From: Opitutaceae bacterium
GTDB lineage: Bacteria; Verrucomicrobiota; Verrucomicrobiia; Opitutales; Opitutaceae
DNA length: 64,000 nucleotides
Direction: 5' to 3'
Assembly (NCBI GenBank): GCA_041395105.1
Contig: JAWLBB010000004.1
Location: 62,001 to 126,000 of the forward strand
Position 1 is the first letter of the stretch. Each line of letters opens with the position of its first letter. The position numbers and the translations under genes were made by a program. The notes under the pieces were generated by a model. It did no database searches. It was not told the DNA's origin and was given only the letters and a program-made list of their open reading frames with translations. Of the stretch, positions 17,479 through 26,357 are shown one piece after another.

Positions 17479-19242
17479 ATGTCCGACAACCCCAAACCAG
17501 AAGCCGTCTTCAAGGGCATCGCCGCTTCTCCCGGGATCGCCTATGGCCAGGCTTTTGTCGTTGAGCAGAAAGAGCTGGAAATCCCGGTCTTCAAGATTGA
17601 TCCGAGCAAGCGGGGACACGAGATCGCAAGGTTCGAACGGGCCCTGCTCGAAACCCGCCAGCAGATCACCGCCGTCCAGCAGGAAATCTCGCAGAAACTG
17701 GGGGAGGACGAGGCGCGCATCTTCGACGCCCACCTCCTCGTCCTTGAGGATCAGGCCCTGATCGAAGAGTCGATTCGTGAACTCGACAGCACCGGCTACA
17801 ATATCGAGCATGCGGTCCATCAGGTCGGGCAGCGCTATGTGGCCGCTTTTGATGCGATCGACGACGAATATCTGAGGGAACGGGCGAGCGATATCCGTGA
17901 CGTGGTCCGCCGGGTTCTGCACAATCTGACCGGAGAGACGATGGTCAACCTGAGCGGGTTGGTCGAGGGTCGGATTCTGGTAACGCACGACATCACGCCC
18001 TCTGAGTCGGCGGCGTTCGATGTGAGCCGGATTCTCGGTATTGTCACCGATGTGGGCAGCAAGACCAGCCATGCCGTCATCATGGCTCGGTCGATGAAGA
18101 TCCCTTCGGTTGTCGGGATGGGCGATCTGACCCGGAATCTCGACCAGGATGATTGGGTCATCGTCGACGGCTATGACGGGGTGGTCATTGCCCGACCCTC
18201 GGAACAGACACTCTTCCGCTACGGGAAGATCCAACTTCAGCGGAAAAGCTTCGAGACCAAGGTGCTCTCCACCTCGATGCTGCCCGCGGAGACCCTGGAT
18301 CGACGACGGATCAACCTGCTGGCGAATATCGAGAGCGCCGATGAGGCGGTCGTCGCAAAGGCGGCGGGCGCGGACGGGATCGGGCTGTTCCGGACGGAAT
18401 TTCTATTCCTGAAGGGAAGCGGGTTTCCCGATGAGCAGGACCAGTTTCTTGCCTACCGGAAGGTGGCGGAAACTTTCGGGGAGGCTCCGGTCGTTATTCG
18501 GACGCTCGATCTCGGAGGAGATAAACCGGCTTCGGACTGGCTGTCGCAGTATTCGCAGGAGTCCAATCCCTTCCTCGGCTTCCGGGCGATCCGTTATTGT
18601 CTGGAAAATCCGGAAATATTCAGGGTTCAGTTGCGCGCGATTCTGCGGGCCAGCTGTTACGGCAATGTCCGGCTGATGTACCCGATGATCAGCGGGGCGG
18701 AGGAATTGAAGCGGGCCAATGAATGCCTTGAGGAAGCCAAGCAGGAGTTGCGGACGAGAGGAGACCCGTTCGACGAGACCATCGAAGTGGGCAGCATGAT
18801 CGAGATTCCCAGCGCCGCCGCGACCAGCGATATTCTCGCTCAGATGTGTGCCTTTTTCAGCATCGGGACCAATGACCTCATTCAGTACCTGCTCGCGATC
18901 GACCGACTGAATGAAAAGACCGCCCACCTTTACGAGCCGACCCATCCGGCTGTTCTTCGGACGATCCGATCGGTCATCGATGCCGCCCACGGAAACAAGA
19001 TCAAGGTCAGCGTCTGTGGCGAGATGGCCGGCGACCCGATTTATGTGCCCCTTCTTCTGGGGCTGGGCGCGGATGACTTGAGCGTGGCTCCGGGCAGTCT
19101 GCCGGCGGTGAAGTATCTCATCCAGAATATGAAGCTTTCCGATGCGATCAAACTGGCCCGGAATGCGATGAAGAAGACGGATCCTCGGACCATCGAGCAG
19201 GAAGCCAACCAGTTTTACCTCGATCGAATCGGCTCGATGTAG
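17479..19242 (+). CDS. ptsI: PTS Enzyme I (phosphoenolpyruvate-protein phosphotransferase)
   Basis: 587 residues, normal length. Autophosphorylates on histidine from PEP and passes phosphate to HPr. The N-terminal HPr-binding region is followed by the phospho-histidine loop DVGSKTSHAVIMARS (His198). The C-terminal PEP-binding barrel has GADGIGLFRTEFLFL, RTLDLGGDKPASDW, FFSIGTNDLIQYLLAIDR and the catalytic cysteine in SVCGEMAGD. No HPr, EIIA or sugar permease gene lies nearby, so a regulatory rather than sugar-import role is likely, but HPr may be elsewhere. Confidence 0.95.
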   Translation: MSDNPKPEAVFKGIAASPGIAYGQAFVVEQKELEIPVFKIDPSKRGHEIARFERALLETRQQITAVQQEISQKLGEDEARIFDAHLLVLEDQALIEESIRELDSTGYNIEHAVHQVGQRYVAAFDAIDDEYLRERASDIRDVVRRVLHNLTGETMVNLSGLVEGRILVTHDITPSESAAFDVSRILGIVTDVGSKTSHAVIMARSMKIPSVVGMGDLTRNLDQDDWVIVDGYDGVVIARPSEQTLFRYGKIQLQRKSFETKVLSTSMLPAETLDRRRINLLANIESADEAVVAKAAGADGIGLFRTEFLFLKGSGFPDEQDQFLAYRKVAETFGEAPVVIRTLDLGGDKPASDWLSQYSQESNPFLGFRAIRYCLENPEIFRVQLRAILRASCYGNVRLMYPMISGAEELKRANECLEEAKQELRTRGDPFDETIEVGSMIEIPSAAATSDILAQMCAFFSIGTNDLIQYLLAIDRLNEKTAHLYEPTHPAVLRTIRSVIDAAHGNKIKVSVCGEMAGDPIYVPLLLGLGADDLSVAPGSLPAVKYLIQNMKLSDAIKLARNAMKKTDPRTIEQEANQFYLDRIGSM

Positions 19243-19263
19243 GCGCGGTTCCGATCAGGGAGT

Positions 19264-20205
19264 TCAGGCTGCCGTTCCCTTGATCCCGGTGGCGAGCAGA
19301 GTGACGAAACTGGGCTCCTGTTCCTCCTTGGCGACCGCCGTCACCTCGACCTTCTTGAATCCCGCGTTCTTGAGGTAGCGGTCGAGGGTGCTTTCCTTGA
19401 AGCCGAGCCAGCGGTCCGCATAGAGCTCACGGGCTTTCTCGAAACCGTGTTCCTTCAGGTCGAGTCTCAGGAGAGTTCCTCCGGGCTTGAGGATGCGAAA
19501 CGCCTCATCGATCGCCACCTGCGGGTGCTGGGCGTGGTGCAGAGCCTGGCTGAGGATGGCCAGATCGACCGACTGGTCAGGCATCGGAACGTTCTCGATG
19601 TCTCCAAGGCGGTATTCGAGGTTGTCGAGTCCGTTTTTCAGGGCCAATTCGGTCCCGACCTCCACCATGCGCGGTGAATTGTCGATGCAGGTCACGTGGT
19701 CCGCCCGCCGGGCGATGAGCTGGGAGATGAGGCCTTCGCCCGCCCCAAGATCCGCGACCGAGATGGAGGGAACAAGGTGAAGCAGGAAGTGACCGATGGC
19801 CTCCCACGATCGTCCCGGACAGTAATTCCGCCCCAACCGGCCCGCGATGAGGTTGAAATACTTCTCGGCCACCTGGCGTCGACGGCTGATCAGGCTCTCC
19901 AGCATCTCCTGATCGCGCAGCATCTCCGGTTGGGTGGCCACAAGACCACGTGCCGTGTCGATCAGGGTCCGTTCCGCCGGGAGAAGGTTGGGGTGGATCG
20001 AATAGAATGAATTCTTTCCCTCCCGCCGGTCGATCACCAGATCGGCCTTCCGGAGAAGCGATAACTGTGAGGAAATCCTGGACTGGGCCATTTCCAGAAT
20101 CTCCTGGATCTCCGCCACCGCGAGTTCCTCGCGGTGAAGAAGGCAGATCAGTCTGAGCCGTGTCGGATCAGCCAGGAGTTTGAGGATTTCCCAGGGCGCT
20201 TTCAA
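19264..20205 (-). CDS. ArsR-type winged helix fused to SAM methyltransferase
   Basis: 313 residues. Residues 1-90 are an ArsR-like winged helix-turn-helix (LADPTRLRLICLLHREELAVAEIQEIL, then SRISSQLSLLRKADLV). From about residue 140 there is a class I methyltransferase (VADLGAGEGLISQLIARRADHVTCIDNS, ILSQALHHAQHPQVAIDEAFRILKPGGTLL). This fusion is a known family, sometimes linked to methionine or S-adenosylhomocysteine metabolism. No metal-binding cysteines are evident in the winged helix, so it probably responds to a metabolite such as SAM. It begins 14 bp after the giant GreA homologue and is likely co-transcribed with it. Confidence 0.85.
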   Translation of the reverse strand: MKAPWEILKLLADPTRLRLICLLHREELAVAEIQEILEMAQSRISSQLSLLRKADLVIDRREGKNSFYSIHPNLLPAERTLIDTARGLVATQPEMLRDQEMLESLISRRRQVAEKYFNLIAGRLGRNYCPGRSWEAIGHFLLHLVPSISVADLGAGEGLISQLIARRADHVTCIDNSPRMVEVGTELALKNGLDNLEYRLGDIENVPMPDQSVDLAILSQALHHAQHPQVAIDEAFRILKPGGTLLRLDLKEHGFEKARELYADRWLGFKESTLDRYLKNAGFKKVEVTAVAKEEQEPSFVTLLATGIKGTAA

Positions 20206-20219
20206 TCCGGCCCCCCGGG

Positions 20220-22070
20220 TTACGCCGATTGGTCGATGTAACGGGCGATCGCCTTGATCGTGACCACGTTCTGGTGGTCGCCGATCTGCAGGCTGATCTC
20301 ATCGCCGACGCGTTTTGAGAGCAGGGATGCTCCGAGGGGGGTCTTGTAGGAGATGATGTGGTTGTCCGGGTCTCCGTCCCATGCCCCGAGAATCGTATAG
20401 GTGATCTCGGCATTGTTCTTGGTGTCGAGGACGGTGACCACACTGCCGACACCGACCACGTCCGTGGTCGCATCGGAGAAATCGGTCACCTGGGCTTGGG
20501 CCATCTCGACTTCGAGCTGGGCTTTGCGCGAAAGGAGGACGGCCTGGTCCTGCTTGGCCATCTTGAACTCCGAATTCTCCTTGAGGTCTCCGTGTTCACG
20601 GGCGGTCGCGATGGCACGGCTGTTTTCCGGGATCTTCTTGGAAACGAGTTTTTCGTATTCCTTGACCCGGGCATCGTGACTCTCACGGGACACGAGGAGG
20701 CGCTCACTCGCCTGTTCCGACTCGCCGGCCACCAGGGTCTGGACTGCCGGGAACTGTTTGATGAATCGGGCCAGCAGCGACTTTTTCGTCAATTCCTCGA
20801 ATCCCTGGTTGAGCATGAGGTTGTTGGCGAGGTCGCGCGCGGTTTCGGGGTCGGCCGTGGAAAGGAGGTCGGGAATGAGATCGGTATCGTCGCTCAATTC
20901 CTCGCCGAGGGGTATCCGGCGGGACCCGGCCGTCTGGAGGGCCTCGTAATCGATTGCGAAGAAGATCGCATTGAGGAGGCGGGGACCGATCAGGTCGTGG
21001 AGAAACGCCGAATACTTACGGGAATTCCGGTTCTTGACGATCCAGAGCAGGACCGGGGCACGGAGATTCTGCTCGGTCTGCCAACGCTGGAAGGTACTGG
21101 AGACCTCCTTGGCCGAAGCGTTTTCGATCAGGAAATTGACACAGTCGGTGGTCAGCTTGCCCTGGCTCGTTTTGAGCAGGTTGAAAGTGATTTCCTTCCA
21201 CTCGATCGGATGGGCCTTCTTGAGCACTTCCAGCAAACGACCATGCAGGGTGGTCGGCAACTCGGAGGCGATGTCTTCCAGCAGGTGAGTGTCCCCGACA
21301 AGCGTTTCGACGGCCGGTTCGATCGGGTCCTCGCGCTTGAGCACTTTGGCCAGGTCATCGCGAACCCAGGCGCCATGAAGGCGCTCGGAGGCCGTCAATT
21401 GATTGCTTTCCGCCACGACCGAGGCGACCGCCTCGAGTACCGGGATGAGTTCCTCATGACTTCCATCCTTGCCGGAATCGGTTGCCAGAAGCTTCTCGGC
21501 GAGAAGAATCCGCCGCCGGGCCGATTGAGTGGCCCGGAAGTCCTCGAGGATCTCGTCCTCAACGCTGACCGGCTCGTCACGAACCGAGTAACACTCGGTC
21601 TTCTTGGCCGGAGCGGCGATCCGGGGATCCTTGGCCAGAGCCTTCTTGGCCGCTGTCCACCAGCGTTTGAATCGTGCCTCGCCGACCACATCCTGGAGGA
21701 CGGATTCGAGCTCGACCCCGGTGGCAGCCTCATTGGGGTACTGCTTGAGCAGTTCGATGACAAGATCGACCGGTTTCTCGGTGATCATCTTCTCGATGGT
21801 CTCGGATTCGGTCTGCTTGCGGGCGAGAATATGATCGGGCGCGAGGACATCCATGGTTGTCACGCAGAAGGCGGGATCCATCCGGTGGCCGGCCTTGCCT
21901 TCGAAATCGATGACGAGCTTTCCGTCGGCATCGTCATAGGAGACAATCTTCCCGAAACCCCAGCTTCGGTGGATGCAATAGGTGCCTGGTTGCATGGCCT
22001 CCAGCTTCTGCCGCAGGGGCTTCAGCTCGGGCTTTCGCTTCAAGATTTCGAGTACAGCGTCTTCGTTCAT
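20220..22070 (-). CDS. GreA/GreB-type transcript cleavage factor with giant N-terminal extension
   Basis: About 616 residues from MNEDAVLEILKRKPELK; ordinary GreA is about 158. The last ~160 residues are GreA-like: the coiled-coil tip IATAREHGDLKENSEFKMAKQDQ carries the acidic catalytic pair (Asp, Glu), followed by the C-terminal FKBP-like fold (VGSVVTVLDTKNNAEITYTILGAWDGD). The N-terminal ~450 residues start with a small beta domain (GTYCIHRSWGFGKIVSYDDADGKLVIDFEGKAGHRMD), resembling CarD/Tudor-type folds, then helical repeats of unknown function. An upstream Met at 22127 exists, but 22070 fits better. It should reactivate backtracked RNA polymerase; the extension may recruit a partner. Confidence 0.88.
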   Translation of the reverse strand: MNEDAVLEILKRKPELKPLRQKLEAMQPGTYCIHRSWGFGKIVSYDDADGKLVIDFEGKAGHRMDPAFCVTTMDVLAPDHILARKQTESETIEKMITEKPVDLVIELLKQYPNEAATGVELESVLQDVVGEARFKRWWTAAKKALAKDPRIAAPAKKTECYSVRDEPVSVEDEILEDFRATQSARRRILLAEKLLATDSGKDGSHEELIPVLEAVASVVAESNQLTASERLHGAWVRDDLAKVLKREDPIEPAVETLVGDTHLLEDIASELPTTLHGRLLEVLKKAHPIEWKEITFNLLKTSQGKLTTDCVNFLIENASAKEVSSTFQRWQTEQNLRAPVLLWIVKNRNSRKYSAFLHDLIGPRLLNAIFFAIDYEALQTAGSRRIPLGEELSDDTDLIPDLLSTADPETARDLANNLMLNQGFEELTKKSLLARFIKQFPAVQTLVAGESEQASERLLVSRESHDARVKEYEKLVSKKIPENSRAIATAREHGDLKENSEFKMAKQDQAVLLSRKAQLEVEMAQAQVTDFSDATTDVVGVGSVVTVLDTKNNAEITYTILGAWDGDPDNHIISYKTPLGASLLSKRVGDEISLQIGDHQNVVTIKAIARYIDQSA

Positions 22071-22159
22071 AATCACTTCGCCTTCAATGAAACGAACAGT
22101 AGAGTCTCGAAAGATGCGCCTTGTCAAACTGCGTATCGTCCGACTCTGTGGAGGATTTG

Positions 22160-23440
22160 ATGCACGCCGATGATCGTGAACCCACCGGTTGGGAGCAAAG
22201 CCGCCGTCTTCTGGGCAGGTTTCTCGGCGGGGGATGTCGTCTTGACCACCTGCTCCAGGATTCCTCCCTGGAGTCGGAGGAAGCTGCCCGATGCCGCTTC
22301 TACCTTACCGGAACGATTCGCAATCTGATGCTCCTGGAGACGATTCTGGATCGCCAGATCCCGAGAAGACCCCGGCCCGAAGTCCGGTCGATCCTTCTGC
22401 TTGGAGCGTTTGAAATCCTCGAAAATCCCGACCAGACTCCAAAAATCGTCCATTTTGCGGTCGAGCAGGCAAAACGCCGGGTTTCCAAACCGGAATCGGG
22501 GCTGATCAACTCGGTTCTGCGGCGGTTTCCCGAGGCCTTGGCCAAATGGAAGGCCGGTGCCGGGAAGGATGCCGCCTCGCTGGCTATTCTCTACAGCCAT
22601 CCGGCTTGGATGGTGCGGCGATGGTTGGCGGCCTTTGGTTCGGAAAATACCCGTCGCCTGCTTGAGTGGAATCAACAGGCGGCAGGGGTTTATGCCCGGA
22701 GGATCGACCTCGGCACGGGGGCGGCCGCCTCGCTCCCCGGTGCGGTCGAATCGCCCTGGCCGGACTTCGTGGAGATCAGCGGGATGTCCTGGAGCGACGT
22801 GTCGGCGGCCCTGAGGGCAGGAACCATCTATATCCAGGATCCGGCCACCCGGCTGGCGCCTAAGCTTTTGGGGGTCGGTGCGGATGAAGCCGTCCTTGAT
22901 CTCTGTGCTTCGCCCGGTGGCAAGACCCTGCAATTGGCGCAGGCAGCCGCCCGCACCGGCGGCCGGGTCGTCGCGATCGACCTGCCGGGGCCGCGGATGA
23001 TTCGACTGCGCGAAAACACCCGACGACACGCCGACTGGCCCATTTCTCTCCTGGGCGCCGATGTCCGGGACCTGAATGCCGACCTGCTCCGGTCCCACGG
23101 ACTGCCCGCGATTTACGATGGCGTGCTCATCGATGTGCCCTGTTCCAATACCGGAGTCCTGAGGCATCGGGTCGACGCCAAATGGCGACTTAAGGAAGCG
23201 GATCTGGACAATCTGACCCGCCTGCAGAGTCACCTCCTGGAGGCGGCATCCCGATTGGTGCGGCCGGGAGGAAGCTTGGTCTACAGCACCTGCAGTCTGG
23301 AACGGGAGGAGAATGACGGGGTGGTCGAGACGTTTGTCGCCGCTCATCCCGGATTTGAGCGCGGGGAGGGCGGGGTGGCCCTGCCCTGGGAATCAGGCCA
23401 TGACGGAGCCGGCAGTTTTCTATTGCGGCGGAAGCCCTGA
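22160..23440 (+). CDS. rsmB: 16S rRNA (cytosine-C5) methyltransferase RsmB-like
   Basis: 426 residues from ATG 22160, chosen because GTGGAGG lies 5 bp upstream. The N-terminal NusB-like RNA-binding domain (about 15-140; RSILLLGAFEILENPDQTPKIVHFAVEQAKR) is followed by a Rossmann methyltransferase: VLDLCASPGGKTLQLAQAAA, the motif IV cysteine in DVPCSNTGVLRHRVDAKWRL and the catalytic motif VI cysteine in YSTCSLEREEND. RsmB modifies C967 in E. coli 16S rRNA; a sister RsmF-type role is less likely given the NusB domain. Divergent from the GreA homologue across an 89-bp control region. Confidence 0.92.
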   Translation: MHADDREPTGWEQSRRLLGRFLGGGCRLDHLLQDSSLESEEAARCRFYLTGTIRNLMLLETILDRQIPRRPRPEVRSILLLGAFEILENPDQTPKIVHFAVEQAKRRVSKPESGLINSVLRRFPEALAKWKAGAGKDAASLAILYSHPAWMVRRWLAAFGSENTRRLLEWNQQAAGVYARRIDLGTGAAASLPGAVESPWPDFVEISGMSWSDVSAALRAGTIYIQDPATRLAPKLLGVGADEAVLDLCASPGGKTLQLAQAAARTGGRVVAIDLPGPRMIRLRENTRRHADWPISLLGADVRDLNADLLRSHGLPAIYDGVLIDVPCSNTGVLRHRVDAKWRLKEADLDNLTRLQSHLLEAASRLVRPGGSLVYSTCSLEREENDGVVETFVAAHPGFERGEGGVALPWESGHDGAGSFLLRRKP

Positions 23441-23461
23441 GCCACGGAGATTTTCTTGAGA

Positions 23462-24280
23462 ATGAAACGGCCCGCACTTAAAGCGCCCCTCGCGCTGACC
23501 GGCGATTACCTTTCGCCGCGTTACGAGCCGACCCTGGTCGCGCGGGCCTTTCCTTCGCTTGTCTTTTATTCCCGGATCCTCGGGATTGTCCGCCGCGCCT
23601 TCCTCGCGGCACGCAAGGGGCGATTCGATCAGAATCAGTTGAAGATCCAGGCCCAGGAGACCATTCGCGCCCTCGAACGGCAGGGAGTGCGGATTTCGGT
23701 CACCGGAGTGGCGCACTTCCGCGCGATCGATGGCCCCTGCGTCTTTGTGGGCAACCACATGAGCACCTTGGAAACCTTCGTGCTTCCGGGACTGGTCGTT
23801 CCCTTCAAGCCGCTGACCTTTGTCGTCAAGCAGAGTCTGGTCAGCATGCCCGTCTTCGGGCCGATCATGCGTTCCTGTGATCCGCTCGTGGTCGGGCGGA
23901 GCAATCCGCGGGAGGATCTGCGGACCATGCTTGAGGGAGGGGCCGAGCGCCTCGCCCGGGGATTGTCGATCGCCGTCTTTCCCCAAACCACCCGGACGAC
24001 CCGCTTCGAACCCGAAGCCTTCAACAGCATCGGGACCAAGATGGCGAAGAAAGCCGGGGTGCCGGTGGTTCCCCTGGCCATCCGTTCCGATGCCTGGTCC
24101 ACCGGTCGACTGGTCCGCGATTTCGGACCCTTCCGACCTGAACTGCCCGTCCACTTTGCTTTCAGTGAGCCGATCATGATCGAAGGCAATGGCAAGGAGG
24201 CCCACGAGACGACGATCGATTTCATCCGCTCTCACCTCGGTGCCTGGTATGCGCAAGTGCCGCTGTTGAATCCCTCCTGA
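23462..24280 (+). CDS. PlsC-type 1-acylglycerol-3-phosphate acyltransferase family protein
   Basis: About 272 residues. Acyltransferases of this family add an acyl chain to lysophosphatidic acid at the membrane. The signature blocks are altered: the catalytic HX4D block reads NHMSTLE (Glu for Asp), and the usual FPEGTR substrate motif reads FPQTTRTTRF. A TTG at 23456 six bases upstream, 5 bp from GGAGA, could be the real start. Because His and an acid are retained, activity is plausible, but the acceptor may be something other than lysophosphatidate. It is 21 bp downstream of rsmB and probably co-transcribed. Confidence 0.78.
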   Translation: MKRPALKAPLALTGDYLSPRYEPTLVARAFPSLVFYSRILGIVRRAFLAARKGRFDQNQLKIQAQETIRALERQGVRISVTGVAHFRAIDGPCVFVGNHMSTLETFVLPGLVVPFKPLTFVVKQSLVSMPVFGPIMRSCDPLVVGRSNPREDLRTMLEGGAERLARGLSIAVFPQTTRTTRFEPEAFNSIGTKMAKKAGVPVVPLAIRSDAWSTGRLVRDFGPFRPELPVHFAFSEPIMIEGNGKEAHETTIDFIRSHLGAWYAQVPLLNPS

Positions 24281-24384
24281 TAACACGTACGGCAGGTGGA
24301 GTGGAATGGATCCCATGGTTCCGCCTTTACATAATCGGCGATGCCAAGTCTTGTGTGTTCAAGGTTCGAGTCGTAGAAACAGAA

Positions 24385-25233
24385 ATGACCCGACTTGCAA
24401 CATGCTTGCTTGGCTTGTTGGTGGTGGTGGCCGCGGCCCGAATCACCCGGGCCCAAACGCAGACCGGAACCCTTGGAACAATGGATACTCACAATATCTG
24501 GCCGGATGGAAGGGTGTGTGCCGTTTCCTTGAGCTATGACGACAGCCTGCCGGTGCACTACCTTGAGGTGGCGCCGATGCTGGAACAGCACGGCATGCGC
24601 GCGACTTTTTATCTTCCCGTGTTAAGCATCGAGAATCCCGATGCCTGGAAGGCGGTGGCGTTGCAGGGCCACGAATTGGGCAACCATTCACTGTTCCATC
24701 CCTGCCGGCGTGATGAAGGCAACGCCTACTGGCTGGCGGAATACTACGATTTGGGGGACTATACGCCCGGACGTTTTCGTGACGAACTCAAGGTGGCCGA
24801 TCTTGTGCTCGACCTGCTCGATGGCGGCAAACCCCGGACTTACGGAAATAACTGCACCAATCTCACCATTGGTCGGGGTGAGTTGGAGGAACCCATGGAT
24901 CCGATCCTCGCGCAGCTGTTTGTGGCCGCGCGGGGCGCGATCACCAACCGTCCCGTCGATCCCAACCGCCCCGAGTTCACCCGGCTCGGACACTACAGCG
25001 GCGACGGCAGGACATTCGAGCAAATCAGGGCCGAGATCGAAGCGGCCCACGCGAAAGGGGGCTGGATCATCTACATGATCCACGGTGTGGGCCAGGGTAC
25101 GCACAGTCTGTTCATCGATGATGAGGAACACCGGAAGCTGATCGAATGGCTCGACCAGGAACGTGCCTCGATCTGGACTGCCCCCGTCGTCGAAGTGGCG
25201 CAGCACCTCAAAGAGGCGGTGTCGGGCGACTGA
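24385..25233 (+). CDS. Exported polysaccharide deacetylase (NodB fold)
   Basis: 282 residues from MTRLATCLLGLLVVVAAARITRAQ, a clear signal peptide, so periplasmic or surface-acting. NodB motifs: SLSYDDSLPVHYLE (catalytic and metal Asp pair) and HELGNHSLFHP (metal HxxxH type), with GWIIYMIHGVG near the end carrying the catalytic histidine block. Members remove N- or O-acetyl groups from glycans; the substrate is unknown. The frame continues upstream to 24301, but those residues precede a good signal peptide and are not supported. Confidence 0.84.
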   Translation: MTRLATCLLGLLVVVAAARITRAQTQTGTLGTMDTHNIWPDGRVCAVSLSYDDSLPVHYLEVAPMLEQHGMRATFYLPVLSIENPDAWKAVALQGHELGNHSLFHPCRRDEGNAYWLAEYYDLGDYTPGRFRDELKVADLVLDLLDGGKPRTYGNNCTNLTIGRGELEEPMDPILAQLFVAARGAITNRPVDPNRPEFTRLGHYSGDGRTFEQIRAEIEAAHAKGGWIIYMIHGVGQGTHSLFIDDEEHRKLIEWLDQERASIWTAPVVEVAQHLKEAVSGD

Positions 25234-25284
25234 AAATCCGCCCAGCCCAATGGACGAACCTCAACACTTGACGCAAGAGTCTCC

Positions 25285-25869
25285 ATGCGATCCGACCGCC
25301 TGATCGGCTTCCTGCATGACAGGGCTTCCGGCAGAATCGTTCTCGGCTGGTTTGTTGTGACAATGGCGGTCTACCTGGTGATGCTGGGAATTACCATTCC
25401 CCGCGTGCAGCGTTTTGCTCCGGAGTCGACCCTGTTCAATCTCTCGCCCACGGGTTACTCCCGCCAGGAGGCATTGTCACTGCTTGAATCCCTCGGACCT
25501 GAAGGCAGAAGTGCGTATCTTTTTCCCCAACTCGTTCTCGACTTCGTCTACCCCGGGTTGTTTGCCGTCTGTTTCTCGCTCATGTTTGTCTGGCTCTACT
25601 CCCGGCGGTTTCGGCCCGATTCCGGGTTTCTCTACCTGGCGCTGCTTCCGATGCTTGCCGGCCTCTTTGACTACGGCGAAAACCTGCTGATCATCCGGAT
25701 GATCACAGAATTCCCGAACGTATCCAGGAAGTTGATCGCGGCGGCCAACGTTTTCAGGATGTTGAAGAGCGCGTTCTCAACCGCGTCGTTCCTTTTGCTG
25801 ATGGTGGGGTTTGTCCTGCTCCTGAAGAAGCGATCAACCGGGGGACCTTCATTTGGAAATCAGTCTTGA
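25285..25869 (+). CDS. Four-helix membrane protein, unknown function
   Basis: 194 residues with membrane segments at about 18-38 (IVLGWFVVTMAVYLVMLGIT), 85-105 (LVLDFVYPGLFAVCFSLMFVWLY), 113-135 (GFLYLALLPMLAGLFDYGENLL) and 162-182 (FSTASFLLLMVGFVLLL). A soluble loop of about 45 residues lies between the first two, with an acidic FDYGEN motif in the third. No family is recognised. It follows the deacetylase by 51 bp on the same strand and may share its transcript. Confidence 0.65.
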   Translation: MRSDRLIGFLHDRASGRIVLGWFVVTMAVYLVMLGITIPRVQRFAPESTLFNLSPTGYSRQEALSLLESLGPEGRSAYLFPQLVLDFVYPGLFAVCFSLMFVWLYSRRFRPDSGFLYLALLPMLAGLFDYGENLLIIRMITEFPNVSRKLIAAANVFRMLKSAFSTASFLLLMVGFVLLLKKRSTGGPSFGNQS

Positions 25870-25911
25870 GACGGGGGAGGGACAGGAGTGCTGAAAAGAG
25901 GACGTCGATCC

Positions 25912-26081
25912 ATGAAATTCCATCCGTTGCCAACAGCCATCATACTTTTCGCTGTTGCGACGATCTGATGCCTTCGACAGGCACGTTCCACCCATGAGGT
26001 CCGCGAATAGCCGGTGGCCATCTACGACGGGGCCGCAGCGGGATCCGAATTGTTTGCCGGCGCATTGGCCGTAGCGGAGGA
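25912..26081 (+). pseudogene. Probable gene relic next to the mini-elements
   Basis: ATG at 25912 opens a signal-peptide-like stretch (MKFHPLPTAIILFAVATI) that stops after 18 codons. A different frame further on reads VAIYDGAAAGSELFAGALAVAED and stops with the TAG that forms part of the CTAG at the next element's edge. The pieces look like coding sequence broken by frameshift and stop. The product is not recognised, and chance cannot be excluded for so short a stretch. Confidence 0.3.
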
Positions 26082-26357
26082 CTAGGGCGAATCGACATTC
26101 AAATTGCGCTGCTGGTGAGAAGAGAAGCGGAAGCAGCGCAAGGCGGTGGCACGGAAGGCGTGCTGGAAGCACGTGTCCGTGCCACCAACGCCGCGACCTT
26201 CCGCTTCGCTCTCATCCTTCGGACGGGTCTGCGGAAGCGCTCAGCCGCGTTCCTTTTGCGACAGAAGCCCTTCAAGGGATTCTCGCCGCAAAAGCGCCTT
26301 GCTGAGGCCCTCCCGCAGTTCCCGCCAGCGCACAATTTGAATGTCGATTCGCCCTAG
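26082..26357. mobile_element. Mini-element, family B (MITE-like, structured)
   Basis: Perfect 25-bp terminal inverted repeats (26082-26106 and 26333-26357), beginning CTAGGGCGAATCGACATTC. There is no open gene. The internal plan matches families A and C: CAAGGCGG 26139-26146, a long hairpin (GGTGGCACGGA 26145-26155 with TCCGTGCCACC 26176-26186, inner CGTGCT/AGCACG), CCAACGCCG 26185-26193; then GCGTT 26247-26251, hairpin CTTTTGCG 26253-26260 with CGCAAAAG 26287-26294 (inner CCCTT/AAGGG), CGCCTTG 26295-26301. It shares its right CTAG with the left CTAG of the next element. Confidence 0.85.

Noticed and set aside
20358..22160. 600-codon plus-strand open frame
   Set aside because: Antisense to the GreA homologue and without motifs; the minus-strand protein is well supported.
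24340..24385. tRNA-like T-loop string GGTTCGAGTC
   Set aside because: No matching acceptor, D or anticodon arms can be formed around it.
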